Shown in pieces: positions 34,656 to 43,130 of a stretch of DNA of 64,000 nt. This stretch comes from CAZJLN01 sp964540765. Lineage in GTDB: Bacteria; Chloroflexota; Anaerolineae; Anaerolineales; Anaerolineaceae. The position numbers and the translations under genes were made by a program. The DNA lies in contig CAZINW010000009.1 of assembly GCA_964540765.1 (NCBI GenBank), forward strand, positions 1-64,000, read 5' to 3'. The notes beneath the pieces are model-generated. The model was not told where the DNA came from, made no database searches, and saw only the letters and a program-made list of their open reading frames with translations. How positions within the stretch are numbered: position 1 is the first letter of the stretch; each line of letters begins with the position of its first letter.

Positions 34656-35513
34656 ATGGCGATTTATATTGGTCTCGACATTGGTGGCACAAAGTTGATG
34701 GTGGCAGCAGCAGATGCCGAAGGTTCCATTTTACGCAAAGTCAGGGCAGCCACACCCGATGACCTCGAACAAGGTCTGCATAGCCTTGACCACATGATTA
34801 GCGAAGTTGCCAACGGTGAAAGGATTTTAGGGATGGGTGCTGCCATTGGTGGTCCGCTTGATTGGCAAAAAGGGATCGTTTCCCCTTTACATCAGCCTGC
34901 CTGGTGTAATGTGCCGCTTAAAAAGATCATGGAATCACATTGGAATTGTCCCTTCTTTGTGGATGTGGACACCAATGTTGCTGCTTTTGGTGAATACTAT
35001 GCCTCTGGTATCGCTGTCCGTCGTTTCTTGTATATCACGCTAAGCACGGGCATGGGGGGTGGATTTCTTGTGGATGGCAAGATATTCCGCGGAATGGCTG
35101 GCGCTCACCCTGAAGTGGGGCATCAGGCTGTGGCTTATCATTGTATGAATCCCGCAGCAATTCGATGTGAATGCGGAGTTCCCGATTGTCTTGAAGCCCT
35201 CATATCCGGCAATGGCATTCGGCGCATTTATGGAAAACCTGCTGAAAGCTTGCTGCCAGCTGAGTGGGAGGAAGTCGCATACAACCTGGGTCAGGGCTTG
35301 CGCAATGCCGTCACCTTCTATGCACCGGATCTGATCCGTTTAGGTGGGGGGGTAGCAGTTGGCGGTGGAGAAGCTTTTATTCAACAGGCAGCAGCGGTGA
35401 TGCGCCAGCACCTGCAAATTGTACCCGCTCCAATTGTGGAACTTAGCCATCTTGGCTACGAAACTGCTCTACTGGGAGCCGTGGCTGCTGCCATTCATGG
35501 ATTGTATGAATAA
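34656..35513 (+). CDS. ROK-family sugar kinase
   Basis: A 285-residue ROK kinase without a DNA-binding domain. YIGLDIGGTKLMVA at the N-terminus is the ATP phosphate loop, FVDVDTNVAAFGEYYASG carries the catalytic Asp, LSTGMGGGFLVDG follows, and HPEVGHQ with CECGVPDCLEAL forms the zinc site. Related enzymes phosphorylate glucose, fructose, mannose or N-acetylated hexoses. It starts 12 bp after the isomerase-fold gene, with GAGG upstream, and is followed by a lyxose/mannose isomerase. The combination suggests a mannose-to-fructose-to-fructose 6-phosphate route, with this enzyme acting as fructokinase or mannokinase. Confidence 0.92.
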   Translation: MAIYIGLDIGGTKLMVAAADAEGSILRKVRAATPDDLEQGLHSLDHMISEVANGERILGMGAAIGGPLDWQKGIVSPLHQPAWCNVPLKKIMESHWNCPFFVDVDTNVAAFGEYYASGIAVRRFLYITLSTGMGGGFLVDGKIFRGMAGAHPEVGHQAVAYHCMNPAAIRCECGVPDCLEALISGNGIRRIYGKPAESLLPAEWEEVAYNLGQGLRNAVTFYAPDLIRLGGGVAVGGGEAFIQQAAAVMRQHLQIVPAPIVELSHLGYETALLGAVAAAIHGLYE

Positions 35514-35565
35514 ACCCAATAGATGTTTAATGATGAAAAACACATCAAAAGAAGAGGAGTAAAAA

Positions 35566-36294
35566 ATGAAACGCTCTGAGATCAATGCCATCATGCTGGC
35601 GGCGGATAAATTCATCCGCTCGCAAGGCTTTCACCTGCCCCCCTTTGCTTATTGGACACCCGAAGACTGGCAAAGTAAAGGCGCGGAAGTTGAAGAGATT
35701 GTCACCACCCGCCTGGGCTGGGACATCACCGACTTTGGCAGTGGTAATTTCCAGCAATGTGGTCTGTTCTTATTCACATTGAGGAATGGCAAACCTTCCA
35801 ATTGGGATACCCGCTCCGGCAAACTCTATGCAGAAAAAATCATGGTAGTGGAGGATGGACAGATCACGCCAATGCATTTTCACTGGACAAAAATGGAGGA
35901 TATCATCAATCGGGGCGGTGGCAAACTGGTTATTCAGCTCTTCAATGCCACAGCAAATGAAGAATTGGACAATATAAATACCTTGCAGGTAAGCATTGAC
36001 TCAAGCCGAAAGACTCTTACCCCGGGTGAGATCGTCAGCCTTGCACCGGGAGAAAGCATCACCCTCGCACCCTATTGTTATCACGCATTCTGGAGCGAAG
36101 GGAGGGTCCTGGTGGGTGAAGTCTCTCTCATCAATGATGACAGTTCGGACAACCGCTTCCTTCAAGCCCCTGGTCGCTATCCCGATATCATCGAAGATGT
36201 CCCGCCCCTGCACCTGCTTTGCACAGATTACGAAAAGTATTATCATCAAATACCACCAGTTTCAATGCCCCGAAGGGCGAATCCTTCTTTTTAA
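35566..36294 (+). CDS. D-lyxose/D-mannose isomerase (cupin type)
   Basis: A 242-residue cupin-fold protein of the D-lyxose isomerase family. The metal-binding motif is in ITPMHFHWTKMEDIINRGGG (about residues 103-122) with two His and one Glu, and a further His is in LAPYCYHAFWSEG (about 168). Members interconvert D-lyxose and D-xylulose, and D-mannose and D-fructose. Within a locus carrying three alpha-mannosidases and a beta-mannosidase, D-mannose is the more relevant substrate. A strong AGAGGAG precedes the ATG. It is the last gene of the divergent three-gene operon, 52 bp after the ROK kinase. Confidence 0.87.
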   Translation: MKRSEINAIMLAADKFIRSQGFHLPPFAYWTPEDWQSKGAEVEEIVTTRLGWDITDFGSGNFQQCGLFLFTLRNGKPSNWDTRSGKLYAEKIMVVEDGQITPMHFHWTKMEDIINRGGGKLVIQLFNATANEELDNINTLQVSIDSSRKTLTPGEIVSLAPGESITLAPYCYHAFWSEGRVLVGEVSLINDDSSDNRFLQAPGRYPDIIEDVPPLHLLCTDYEKYYHQIPPVSMPRRANPSF

Positions 36295-36377
36295 CAATTA
36301 GACCGGTGATGTAGAGTCCGCAACAGATAATTGGAATCCCTGGTTTACTACCCCAACCGGCGATTTTTTATTGCTCC

Positions 36378-38828
36378 TTAACTCACTTCATATCCTATCA
36401 ATTTATAACCTTTTTTTCGCTTGCCAAACATTCCAGCCAACACTGGCACCAGGTCATCGACATAATCATAAATGATCACTTCGTTCTTGTCTTCATAACT
36501 GCGGTGAAGACGACCGGCATATTGAGCAACCGTTCCACGCCAAGCAATAGGCAAAGCAAGGAATAATGTATCTAATCGGGCGTCATCAAAACCTTCTCCT
36601 AAATAACGACCAGTAGCAATGATCAATCGTTCCTCTTCCCGTGGAATATTCTTCAATTGTTCCATGATCGAGGTCTGTTGTTTCCTGCTCATTCCGCCAA
36701 ATAATATAAGTAAGTTTTTAACCTTTCCTGAAAAAGCCTTGGTAAAATAATCAAGATGTTCTCTTCGCTCAGTCAATAAAACAGGTGATCGGCCAGAAGC
36801 AATTGCAGTAAGAACATCCGTAACAATCATTTGATTTCGTACCGGATTATTTGCCAACAGTTTATAAATTTCCTGAATACTGGGTGGTAAACTTTCACCT
36901 GATACAATTGGCAATGAAAACATAGTTCTGCGAGCAATCACTTTGTGGAGAAATGAACGTTTTGCAGCTTGCTGACGGTCGTCCACACGATGCCGGATTG
37001 GACCACACTGCATGAATATGATTGGGTGATGGCCATCCTGCCGGGTAACTGTTGCGGATAAGCCAGTAATATATCTGGCCTTTGCCTGGCGGATCACCTG
37101 TTCAAAACTGGCGGCAGAGATGTGGTGACACTCGTCAACGATAATTTGACCGTAATTTTCCACCAGATCATTGACTGTACCCTTATTAACCAGACTTTGG
37201 ATCATGGCCACATCAATGATCCCGGTTATTTTATGTTTACCACCCCCAAGTTGTCCGATTTCTTTTTTCCCTATACCTAAAAAGGTTTGGAGACAATCCA
37301 CCCATTGTTCCATCAATTGTCTTCGGTGAACAATAATAAGGGTGTTCACTTTTCTTTGGGAAACCAACCATGCACCAATGACCGTTTTACCAAATGCCGT
37401 TGATGCCGAAAGAACACCAATATCATGTTTGATTAGTTGATTCACTGCAAGTTGCTGTTCAGGTCGTAAAGCCCCTTGAAATACCAGCAAAATAGGATAT
37501 CCATTTATCCGTTCATCCTGCAAATTTGTTTTTATTTGTAATTCACCAAGCAATTTGTTTAATTCATCAAAACATCCTCTTGGCAGAGCGAGATGTTTGG
37601 GATATTCCTCACAGCAACTGATAATTCGGGGTTTTCCAAATGTCGACAGGTGCATGGCTTGGGCTCTGTAAAACTCAGGATTTTGAAAAGCAGCCAAACG
37701 AATGATACGATTTCGTAAAGGAGCGGGAAGCTTATCTTTTTCTAAATATATTTGATTACCAATAACCAGGTTAAGCTGTTCCGGTAGAGGTCCGGGTATT
37801 GGGATTTCCTTATGTTTTCGCGATGGGGTTAGTTTCCAAGGTTCATTTTCGTTTTCATCTAAAACAACTGCACGCACTCCAGTAATTTCACTCTCGTCCT
37901 GTACATCCCTTAAGATATCTTCCGATTCAGAGTGTGTCATTTTTTGGATTGATGACAAGAATGCCCATTGGTCAGGATAAGGAATTAATTCCAAATCAAC
38001 AAAGACACTGTTGTTTTGTTCTCGTGGCTTTTTCTGTAATGGTAAGGCAATCAAATTACCAAAACCGCCTTTGGGTAAAGTATCCTGGCTAGGAAAAATA
38101 CGATCATAAGAATCCATGCCAATTTCAGGACGGCGGCTCATTGTGTTTGTGAGTAGCATCGTTCCGAGTTTACGCGCTAAAATTGCGGGTACGGGTGATT
38201 CGAAGAAAATCCATACATGCCCGCCTTTTCCGGATCTAGATCGTTCCATAGCCGCCGGAACCTGGTAACTAAGACAGGTTTCCAGAAAAGCTCTGGCATC
38301 TTCAGCCCATGTGGATTTATCGAAATCCACAGCCAAAAACCAGCACGATTCATCTGTCAATAAAGGATAAACCCCAATGGTAAAATCTCTGCCTGTTGTG
38401 CGGTCATTTGGGTTATTTCCTTTGAGATGATTACGGATGATCGCATCGCTGACCGGTATGAACGCGCGAAAATTGCATTCCTGGCAGGATATCTTTGGCT
38501 TCTGGCAAACACCTGCTTGCCATTCATTCCGGCAGGCAGGTGCGTAACCAGACTTACCAGTTTTGGTATTTACAAACCTGAGCGGGAACACATCCTCACG
38601 CCCTTTAAATAAAGAACGGAATAGTCGGATTTTTCCCTCTTGAGAGGATTGGTTGTTGATCAATGAACCCTGGAAATGCAATGGCATTTGAGCGGGGATA
38701 TTTCCACAAATTAATCGTTGGCGTAACAAGGCTATTTCATCCAGCAACTGGTTTTGACGATCATTCAGATTTGATAACTCGTCCTCTATCTTGGCAATTC
38801 TTTGCTCTATATCAAACATATCTTCCAT
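36378..38828 (-). CDS. Primase-helicase fusion, TOTE/AEP-type conflict-system protein
   Basis: An 816-residue multidomain protein. Residues 5-40 form a coiled coil. Cys99, Cys108, Cys115 and Cys118 look like a zinc ribbon. Residues about 145-285 match the archaeo-eukaryotic primase-like domain seen in TOTE-type systems: WFLAVDFDK with Asp168 and Asp170, RSGKGGHVWIFF with His204, then GGFGNLIALPLQ. Residues about 445-816 form a superfamily 2 helicase: STAFGKTVIGAW (Walker A Lys481), IIVDECHH (565-569), SATVTR, and QYAGRLHR as motif VI. It thus couples primer synthesis or nucleotide polymerisation to DNA unwinding, as in anti-phage or mobile-element conflict proteins. It stands alone, convergent with the isomerase gene and divergent from sodN, and unrelated to the sugar genes. 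No strong ribosome binding site is seen. Confidence 0.85.
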   Translation of the reverse strand: MEDMFDIEQRIAKIEDELSNLNDRQNQLLDEIALLRQRLICGNIPAQMPLHFQGSLINNQSSQEGKIRLFRSLFKGREDVFPLRFVNTKTGKSGYAPACRNEWQAGVCQKPKISCQECNFRAFIPVSDAIIRNHLKGNNPNDRTTGRDFTIGVYPLLTDESCWFLAVDFDKSTWAEDARAFLETCLSYQVPAAMERSRSGKGGHVWIFFESPVPAILARKLGTMLLTNTMSRRPEIGMDSYDRIFPSQDTLPKGGFGNLIALPLQKKPREQNNSVFVDLELIPYPDQWAFLSSIQKMTHSESEDILRDVQDESEITGVRAVVLDENENEPWKLTPSRKHKEIPIPGPLPEQLNLVIGNQIYLEKDKLPAPLRNRIIRLAAFQNPEFYRAQAMHLSTFGKPRIISCCEEYPKHLALPRGCFDELNKLLGELQIKTNLQDERINGYPILLVFQGALRPEQQLAVNQLIKHDIGVLSASTAFGKTVIGAWLVSQRKVNTLIIVHRRQLMEQWVDCLQTFLGIGKKEIGQLGGGKHKITGIIDVAMIQSLVNKGTVNDLVENYGQIIVDECHHISAASFEQVIRQAKARYITGLSATVTRQDGHHPIIFMQCGPIRHRVDDRQQAAKRSFLHKVIARRTMFSLPIVSGESLPPSIQEIYKLLANNPVRNQMIVTDVLTAIASGRSPVLLTERREHLDYFTKAFSGKVKNLLILFGGMSRKQQTSIMEQLKNIPREEERLIIATGRYLGEGFDDARLDTLFLALPIAWRGTVAQYAGRLHRSYEDKNEVIIYDYVDDLVPVLAGMFGKRKKGYKLIGYEVS

Positions 38829-38870
38829 ATATCAATATGCAATCCTTTGCTAATCGCGATGTACAATAAT

Positions 38871-38899
38871 TTGATTTTATCTCTGGTTTCGTTTATATT
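38871..38899 (+). promoter_or_regulatory. Promoter of the nickel superoxide dismutase gene
   Basis: TTGATT (38871-38876) and TATATT (38894-38899) are separated by 17 bp, 36 bp before the sodN ATG. AGGAGG follows at 38925-38930. The spacing and sequence fit a vegetative promoter well. No nickel-regulator operator can be identified with confidence. Confidence 0.6.
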
Positions 38900-38934
38900 A
38901 TTATCTAATTTTATGTGAATCCTGAGGAGGTAAA

Positions 38935-39435
38935 ATGTTTCATCAAATGCTTGAGTCCGTTGATAAAATAGTTCATTTTGATAGCGCCAAGGCGCATTGT
39001 GATATTCCCTGTGGCATCTATGATCCGCACCATGCCCAGTTGGGAGCTCTCACTGTCATTCGTATGATCGACCTGATGGCTGGTCTGGAAAAAGATCACC
39101 CCGAAAAGGATCTGACTTGGCATAACAGCATGAGCCGCTACATCGCGGTCAAGGAAGAGCATGCTGAAATGGTCAAACACGAAGTTCGCATCATTTGGGG
39201 TGATTTTATGAAACCCGAGCACGCTGAAAAGTTCCCTGAACTCACTGCCCTGGTTGATAAGATTATGAAGCTTGGTTCCAAAGCCCGTCAGACAGCGGAT
39301 CGTCAACTGGCATTGGAATTATTGGCTGCCGTAAACCGCTTCGCAGAGATCTTCTGGGAGATCAAGGGAATTCAAACCAAAAAAACCAAAGCACCTTATG
39401 CCCCGGCTGAAGAAGTGGTCTATCCCGTTCTATAA
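38935..39435 (+). CDS. sodN: Nickel superoxide dismutase
   Basis: A 166-residue NiSOD precursor. The mature protein should start at His21 of AHCDIPCGIYDP, forming the nickel hook with Cys22, Cys26 and the His1 amine and imidazole. Residues 1-20 are the propeptide that must be removed. The rest is the four-helix bundle typical of NiSOD (HEVRIIWGDFMKPEHAEKFP is a recognisable segment). It detoxifies superoxide in the cytoplasm. The hook reads Ile4 and Ile8 where Leu and Val are common, both conservative. The gene is coupled (TAATG overlap) to a small peptidase that probably cleaves the propeptide. Confidence 0.95.
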   Translation: MFHQMLESVDKIVHFDSAKAHCDIPCGIYDPHHAQLGALTVIRMIDLMAGLEKDHPEKDLTWHNSMSRYIAVKEEHAEMVKHEVRIIWGDFMKPEHAEKFPELTALVDKIMKLGSKARQTADRQLALELLAAVNRFAEIFWEIKGIQTKKTKAPYAPAEEVVYPVL

Positions 39436-39731
39436 TGCTCAGGTTTATGAAGGTAAAAGGTGAAAGCCTTTATCCAGATTATCGCAATGGAGACTTTGTG
39501 TTGGTGGCAAAGTCTCCATTGCCATTCAATAAAGTCAAGCCCGGGGATATCATCGTTTTCAATCAGCCTCAATATGGCATGATGATCAAGCGGGTATCAA
39601 AGGTATCTTCGCATGGACTGGATGTGCGCGGGTCATTGGTGGAAAGCATTGACAGTCGCTTTTTTGGTCTGGTTCCGTTAAAAGATGTGTTGGGTAAGGT
39701 CATCTGGCATATACGCCAGCGTGGATTTTAG
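39435..39731 (+). CDS. NiSOD-maturation S24/S26-type peptidase
   Basis: A 98-residue protein of the signal-peptidase/S24 fold. VKGESLYPDYRNGDFVLV carries the catalytic Ser (Ser11), and YGMMIKRVSKV carries the Lys (about 52-54), giving a Ser/Lys dyad. It has no membrane segment, so it is a soluble processing enzyme like the SodX peptidase found next to sodN in actinobacteria. Its ATG shares one base with the sodN stop codon, indicating translational coupling. It should cut the NiSOD propeptide before His21. Confidence 0.88.
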   Translation: MLRFMKVKGESLYPDYRNGDFVLVAKSPLPFNKVKPGDIIVFNQPQYGMMIKRVSKVSSHGLDVRGSLVESIDSRFFGLVPLKDVLGKVIWHIRQRGF

Positions 39732-39911
39732 AGATGTAAAAAAACACCCTGAGGCTTTCACTCAAGCATTCGGCTCGCAAGATGATCTTTTATTTAATCC
39801 AATAAATAGGGCTGACCTGTCAGTTCCTCCAGGCATGGTCGTCCTGTTTACTTTCAATTTCGTGATCCTTATTAATGAGTATGGCTGCATAAAATTGGAT
39901 CGTTCATAAAA

Positions 39912-39920
39912 TGCTATACT
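39912..39920 (+). promoter_or_regulatory. Extended -10 promoter of the GH116 gene
   Basis: TGCTATACT is an extended -10 element (TGn followed by TATACT) 76 bp before the GH116 ATG, in a 265-bp gap with no other gene that I can support. No good -35 is visible, which is usual for extended -10 promoters. Confidence 0.45.
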
Positions 39921-39996
39921 TAAGCAGGTTATCCCTGCCCTGAGGATAAGTGCTCATTACCTTGACGTCTTCATGTTGCATTTAATAAAGGTACCC

Positions 39997-42477
39997 ATGA
40001 CCAGTCACTCACTCGCCCGAAAATATGCCTGGAAGCGCAAATTTGATGCCCCTTCCCCGCAGCCCATCCAACCCATAAAGATCACGCCAAAATTGATCGT
40101 GGAGATGCTTCCCGTACTTGGACGCATTTTGAAGCTTGAGAAAAATTTAAAGAAACAGGGACGCCGCCCATTTTTTGATGCGGTAAAGAGTGGCTATCCT
40201 GTCATCCCTGTGCATGGCGTCCCATTGGGCGGTTTGGGCGGTGGAACCATCACCAGGGGTTGGCGGGGAGACTTCACGCGCTGGCAAATGCACCCCGGCA
40301 TTTACCTTTACCATACGGTAGACGCAGATCAATTCTCAGTGCGGGTGGCAAGAAAAAATGAAAAAATCCAGGCACTGGTACTGAATTCTGCAAAACCAGA
40401 AGGGGATTACCTGCAAAGCTGGCATTGGGGGTTGGATCCTGCCAGAGCCAGCTATGAAGCGCTTTTCCCGCGTGCCTGGACTGTGTATGAGGAGCCCGTG
40501 TCGGGCGTTCGTCTGACCTGTAAACAGGTCTCTCCATTTATCCCAGGGAATTATCAGGAAAGCAGCTACCCCGTCAGCGTTTTCGTTTGGAAGATTGAGA
40601 ACACCGGCAGCATAGAGGCTGAGATCAGCCTAATGTTCACATTTCAAAATGGCATTGGCACGGATAATGACCTTAAAGGCGGGTATGGCAATCACCTGGT
40701 CAGACAGAAAGTTCAAGGTGGAGAAATTGTTGAGGTTGACCTGGCACATACCCTTCGCATGCCAAAACCTCTTGAAAAGGGGCAGACCCTGGCGGAACAG
40801 CATGAGTTTGAGGACAGCCTGACATTGGCAATCGCAGCATTGGCAAACCGGGATGTGAAGGTGAGTTACCTTACCCGTTTTCTGACCACCTCTCAAGGTC
40901 TGGATGTCTGGGCGGATTTTGAGACAGATGGTGAGCTGGACAATTATGAAAATGATAAAGCCTCTTCTTCAGGCGCTGCCATTGGCGCCGCATTGGCAGC
41001 CAAAGTATGTGTGCCAGCAGGACATAAACGCGAGATTGTCTTTGCCCTGGCATGGGACATGCCAAAGGCACGCTTTGGTCTGGGTACTGCCTGGTATCGA
41101 CGCTACACAAAATTCATGGGGAATGATGGAAAAGCCGCACCGAAATTGATCAAAGTGGCACTCACTGGTTGGCAGGGGTGGGATAAAGCCATCAAGAAAT
41201 GGCAGAAACCTATTCTTGAAGATCCTTCCCTTCCGGATTGGTATAAGTCAATGCTTTTCAATGAGACCTACTACCTTGTGGATGGGGGTACCATCTGGAC
41301 AAACGGCCGCGTCGAAGATGAAATGGATGAAGCGCAATACCTTCCCGAACCAGAGATTGGGCATTTTGGCTACCTGGAAAGCCACGGATATCGCATGTTG
41401 AACACCTATGATGTGCATTTCTATGCATCATTTGCATTGGCTAAGCTCTTCCCTGAACTGGATTTGAGCCTGCAGAGAGATTTTGCCAACTCAGTCTTTG
41501 TTGAACACCCTGGAGAGGTTCATTTTTTCCTCTCAGGTGCCAGAGGTCCCAGGAAAGTCTGTGGGGCTGTTCCACATGACTTGGGCGCACCCACAGAAGA
41601 TCCATGGCGTTTGGTGAATGCTTACAATGCCCAAGATGTGTCCCGCTGGAAAGATTTGAATGCCAAGTTTGTCTTGCTGGTGATGAGGGATTATAGCCTG
41701 ACCCATGACAAACAATTTCTTGTAGAGGTGTGGCCCGCAGTTAAGCAGGCTGTTGGCTATCTGCAGCAGTTTGACCGGGATGGAGATGGCATGATCGAAA
41801 ATGAGGGCTTCCCGGACCAGACCTATGACGCATGGACCGCCAGAGGTCCCAGCGCTTATAGCGGAGGGTTGTGGCTCGCCTGTCTAAAATCTGCCAGCAA
41901 GTTGGCGATGTTGATGGGAGAAAAAGACCTGGCACTGGATTATCTCAAGCGTTATGAGATGGGACAGCGGGTATTTGAGGACCAACTCTGGAATGGCAGT
42001 TATTATAATTATGAAAGCAGCAATAGCAGGCATAAAGACAGCATCATGGCGGATCAGTTAGCAGGTCACTGGTATGCGATTGCCTGCGGTCTGGGTGGGA
42101 TTGTGCCTGATAAACATGCACGTTCGGCACTGGAAAAAACCTATGTCTTGAATGTGAATGGTTACCAGGAGAAAACTCTCGGTGCCATGAATGGCATGCG
42201 CCCGGATGGTCAAGTGGATCGCACCTGCACCCAGTCCAGTGAGATTTGGAGCGGCACCACCTTTGCCGTAGCAGCAGCCATGTTGCAGGCAGGTATGATA
42301 AAAGAAGCCTTTACTACCGCAAGAGGGATCTACGAGATGGTTTATGAGAAATTCGGTCTGTGGTTCCAAACCCCTGAAGCTTTGAGCGTAGACAACACCG
42401 TCAGAGCGATCAGCTATATGCGACCGCTCGCCATCTGGGCAATCCAACAGGCTTGGGAGGAGCGAACCAACAAGTAA
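39997..42477 (+). CDS. GH116 glucosylceramidase-like beta-glycosidase
   Basis: An 826-residue GH116 enzyme of the GBA2 group. The N-terminal beta domain contains GVPLGGLGGGTITRGWRGDF (about 75-94). The alpha/alpha-barrel has FNETYYLVDGGTIW, the nucleophile Glu461 in GYLESHGYRMLNTYDVHFY, and the acid/base Asp611 in FPDQTYDAW. GH116 enzymes hydrolyse beta-glucosides or beta-xylosides, including glucosylceramide in eukaryotes. No signal peptide or membrane segment is seen, so it is cytoplasmic. The ATG at 39997 has AAGG upstream; an ATG at 39973 has none. It is monocistronic and convergent with msrQ, and not part of the mannoside array. Confidence 0.92.
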   Translation: MTSHSLARKYAWKRKFDAPSPQPIQPIKITPKLIVEMLPVLGRILKLEKNLKKQGRRPFFDAVKSGYPVIPVHGVPLGGLGGGTITRGWRGDFTRWQMHPGIYLYHTVDADQFSVRVARKNEKIQALVLNSAKPEGDYLQSWHWGLDPARASYEALFPRAWTVYEEPVSGVRLTCKQVSPFIPGNYQESSYPVSVFVWKIENTGSIEAEISLMFTFQNGIGTDNDLKGGYGNHLVRQKVQGGEIVEVDLAHTLRMPKPLEKGQTLAEQHEFEDSLTLAIAALANRDVKVSYLTRFLTTSQGLDVWADFETDGELDNYENDKASSSGAAIGAALAAKVCVPAGHKREIVFALAWDMPKARFGLGTAWYRRYTKFMGNDGKAAPKLIKVALTGWQGWDKAIKKWQKPILEDPSLPDWYKSMLFNETYYLVDGGTIWTNGRVEDEMDEAQYLPEPEIGHFGYLESHGYRMLNTYDVHFYASFALAKLFPELDLSLQRDFANSVFVEHPGEVHFFLSGARGPRKVCGAVPHDLGAPTEDPWRLVNAYNAQDVSRWKDLNAKFVLLVMRDYSLTHDKQFLVEVWPAVKQAVGYLQQFDRDGDGMIENEGFPDQTYDAWTARGPSAYSGGLWLACLKSASKLAMLMGEKDLALDYLKRYEMGQRVFEDQLWNGSYYNYESSNSRHKDSIMADQLAGHWYAIACGLGGIVPDKHARSALEKTYVLNVNGYQEKTLGAMNGMRPDGQVDRTCTQSSEIWSGTTFAVAAAMLQAGMIKEAFTTARGIYEMVYEKFGLWFQTPEALSVDNTVRAISYMRPLAIWAIQQAWEERTNK

Positions 42478-42495
42478 GATCAGTCTGCAACCGTT

Positions 42496-43125
42496 TTATC
42501 GTCTTAATGCAAAGAATAATCTGATCATCAATAAAACCACAAGCACAAGAGCTGCAATCAGCGGCTCCACGACATCACCCTGCAGCAATAAGATATTGCC
42601 CTTCCCTGCCCAGGCAAAGTGAATTATGATCAGGATAGCTGATATATAGACCAGACTGTGAAGGTATTTCCATCCTTTACCCAATTTTGCAATCCAAAAA
42701 TTAAATGAAGTTAGTGTAAGCAGCAAAAGAATAAAAAACGCAATCAAACCGATCTGTATGAAATGATTTTGACGAAAAGTTTGCCAGATTGCAGTCCAAT
42801 CAAGCCTGTAATCCCAAACAATGTAAATCAATAAATGCAATAAAGCATATTTAAAAGCATAAAGGCCAAGGTCACGTCGTATTGATGAAAGTCCCTTCAG
42901 TTTAAATATTTGACAAATTGGTGTTACGGCCAATGATAGCAGTAAAAACACGAGAGCAGCCCGACCAGTCAGGTGCAGAGCTGTTTGAGAGGGATTAAAA
43001 CCCAAGCGGCCAGTCAGAGCACCCACCACCAATATTAATAGTGGAACAGCAGCACCGCCATGCACAAGTATGTTCAGCCAAAGCGGCGTATTGTTGGACC
43101 TAACGTGAGTACTGTTACCTTCCAT
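42496..43125 (-). CDS. msrQ: Heme-binding membrane subunit MsrQ
   Basis: A 209-residue integral membrane protein with six predicted helices of the ferric-reductase-like (YedZ/MsrQ) family. His residues in TALHLTGRAAL, YALLHLLIYIVWD and YLHSLVYISAILIIIHFAW are candidate heme ligands. It delivers electrons from the quinone pool or a flavoprotein to MsrP for repair of oxidised methionine outside the cytoplasmic membrane. It begins 5 bp after the msrP stop, so the two genes form one operon, and ends 18 bp from the convergent GH116 gene. Confidence 0.9.
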   Translation of the reverse strand: MEGNSTHVRSNNTPLWLNILVHGGAAVPLLILVVGALTGRLGFNPSQTALHLTGRAALVFLLLSLAVTPICQIFKLKGLSSIRRDLGLYAFKYALLHLLIYIVWDYRLDWTAIWQTFRQNHFIQIGLIAFFILLLLTLTSFNFWIAKLGKGWKYLHSLVYISAILIIIHFAWAGKGNILLLQGDVVEPLIAALVLVVLLMIRLFFALRR

Positions 43126-43130
43126 GGTGT

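Noticed and set aside
39685..39909. A 74-codon open frame after the NiSOD peptidase gene
   Set aside because: It begins inside the peptidase gene, lacks a ribosome binding site, and its product has no family-like features; the region instead carries the GH116 promoter.
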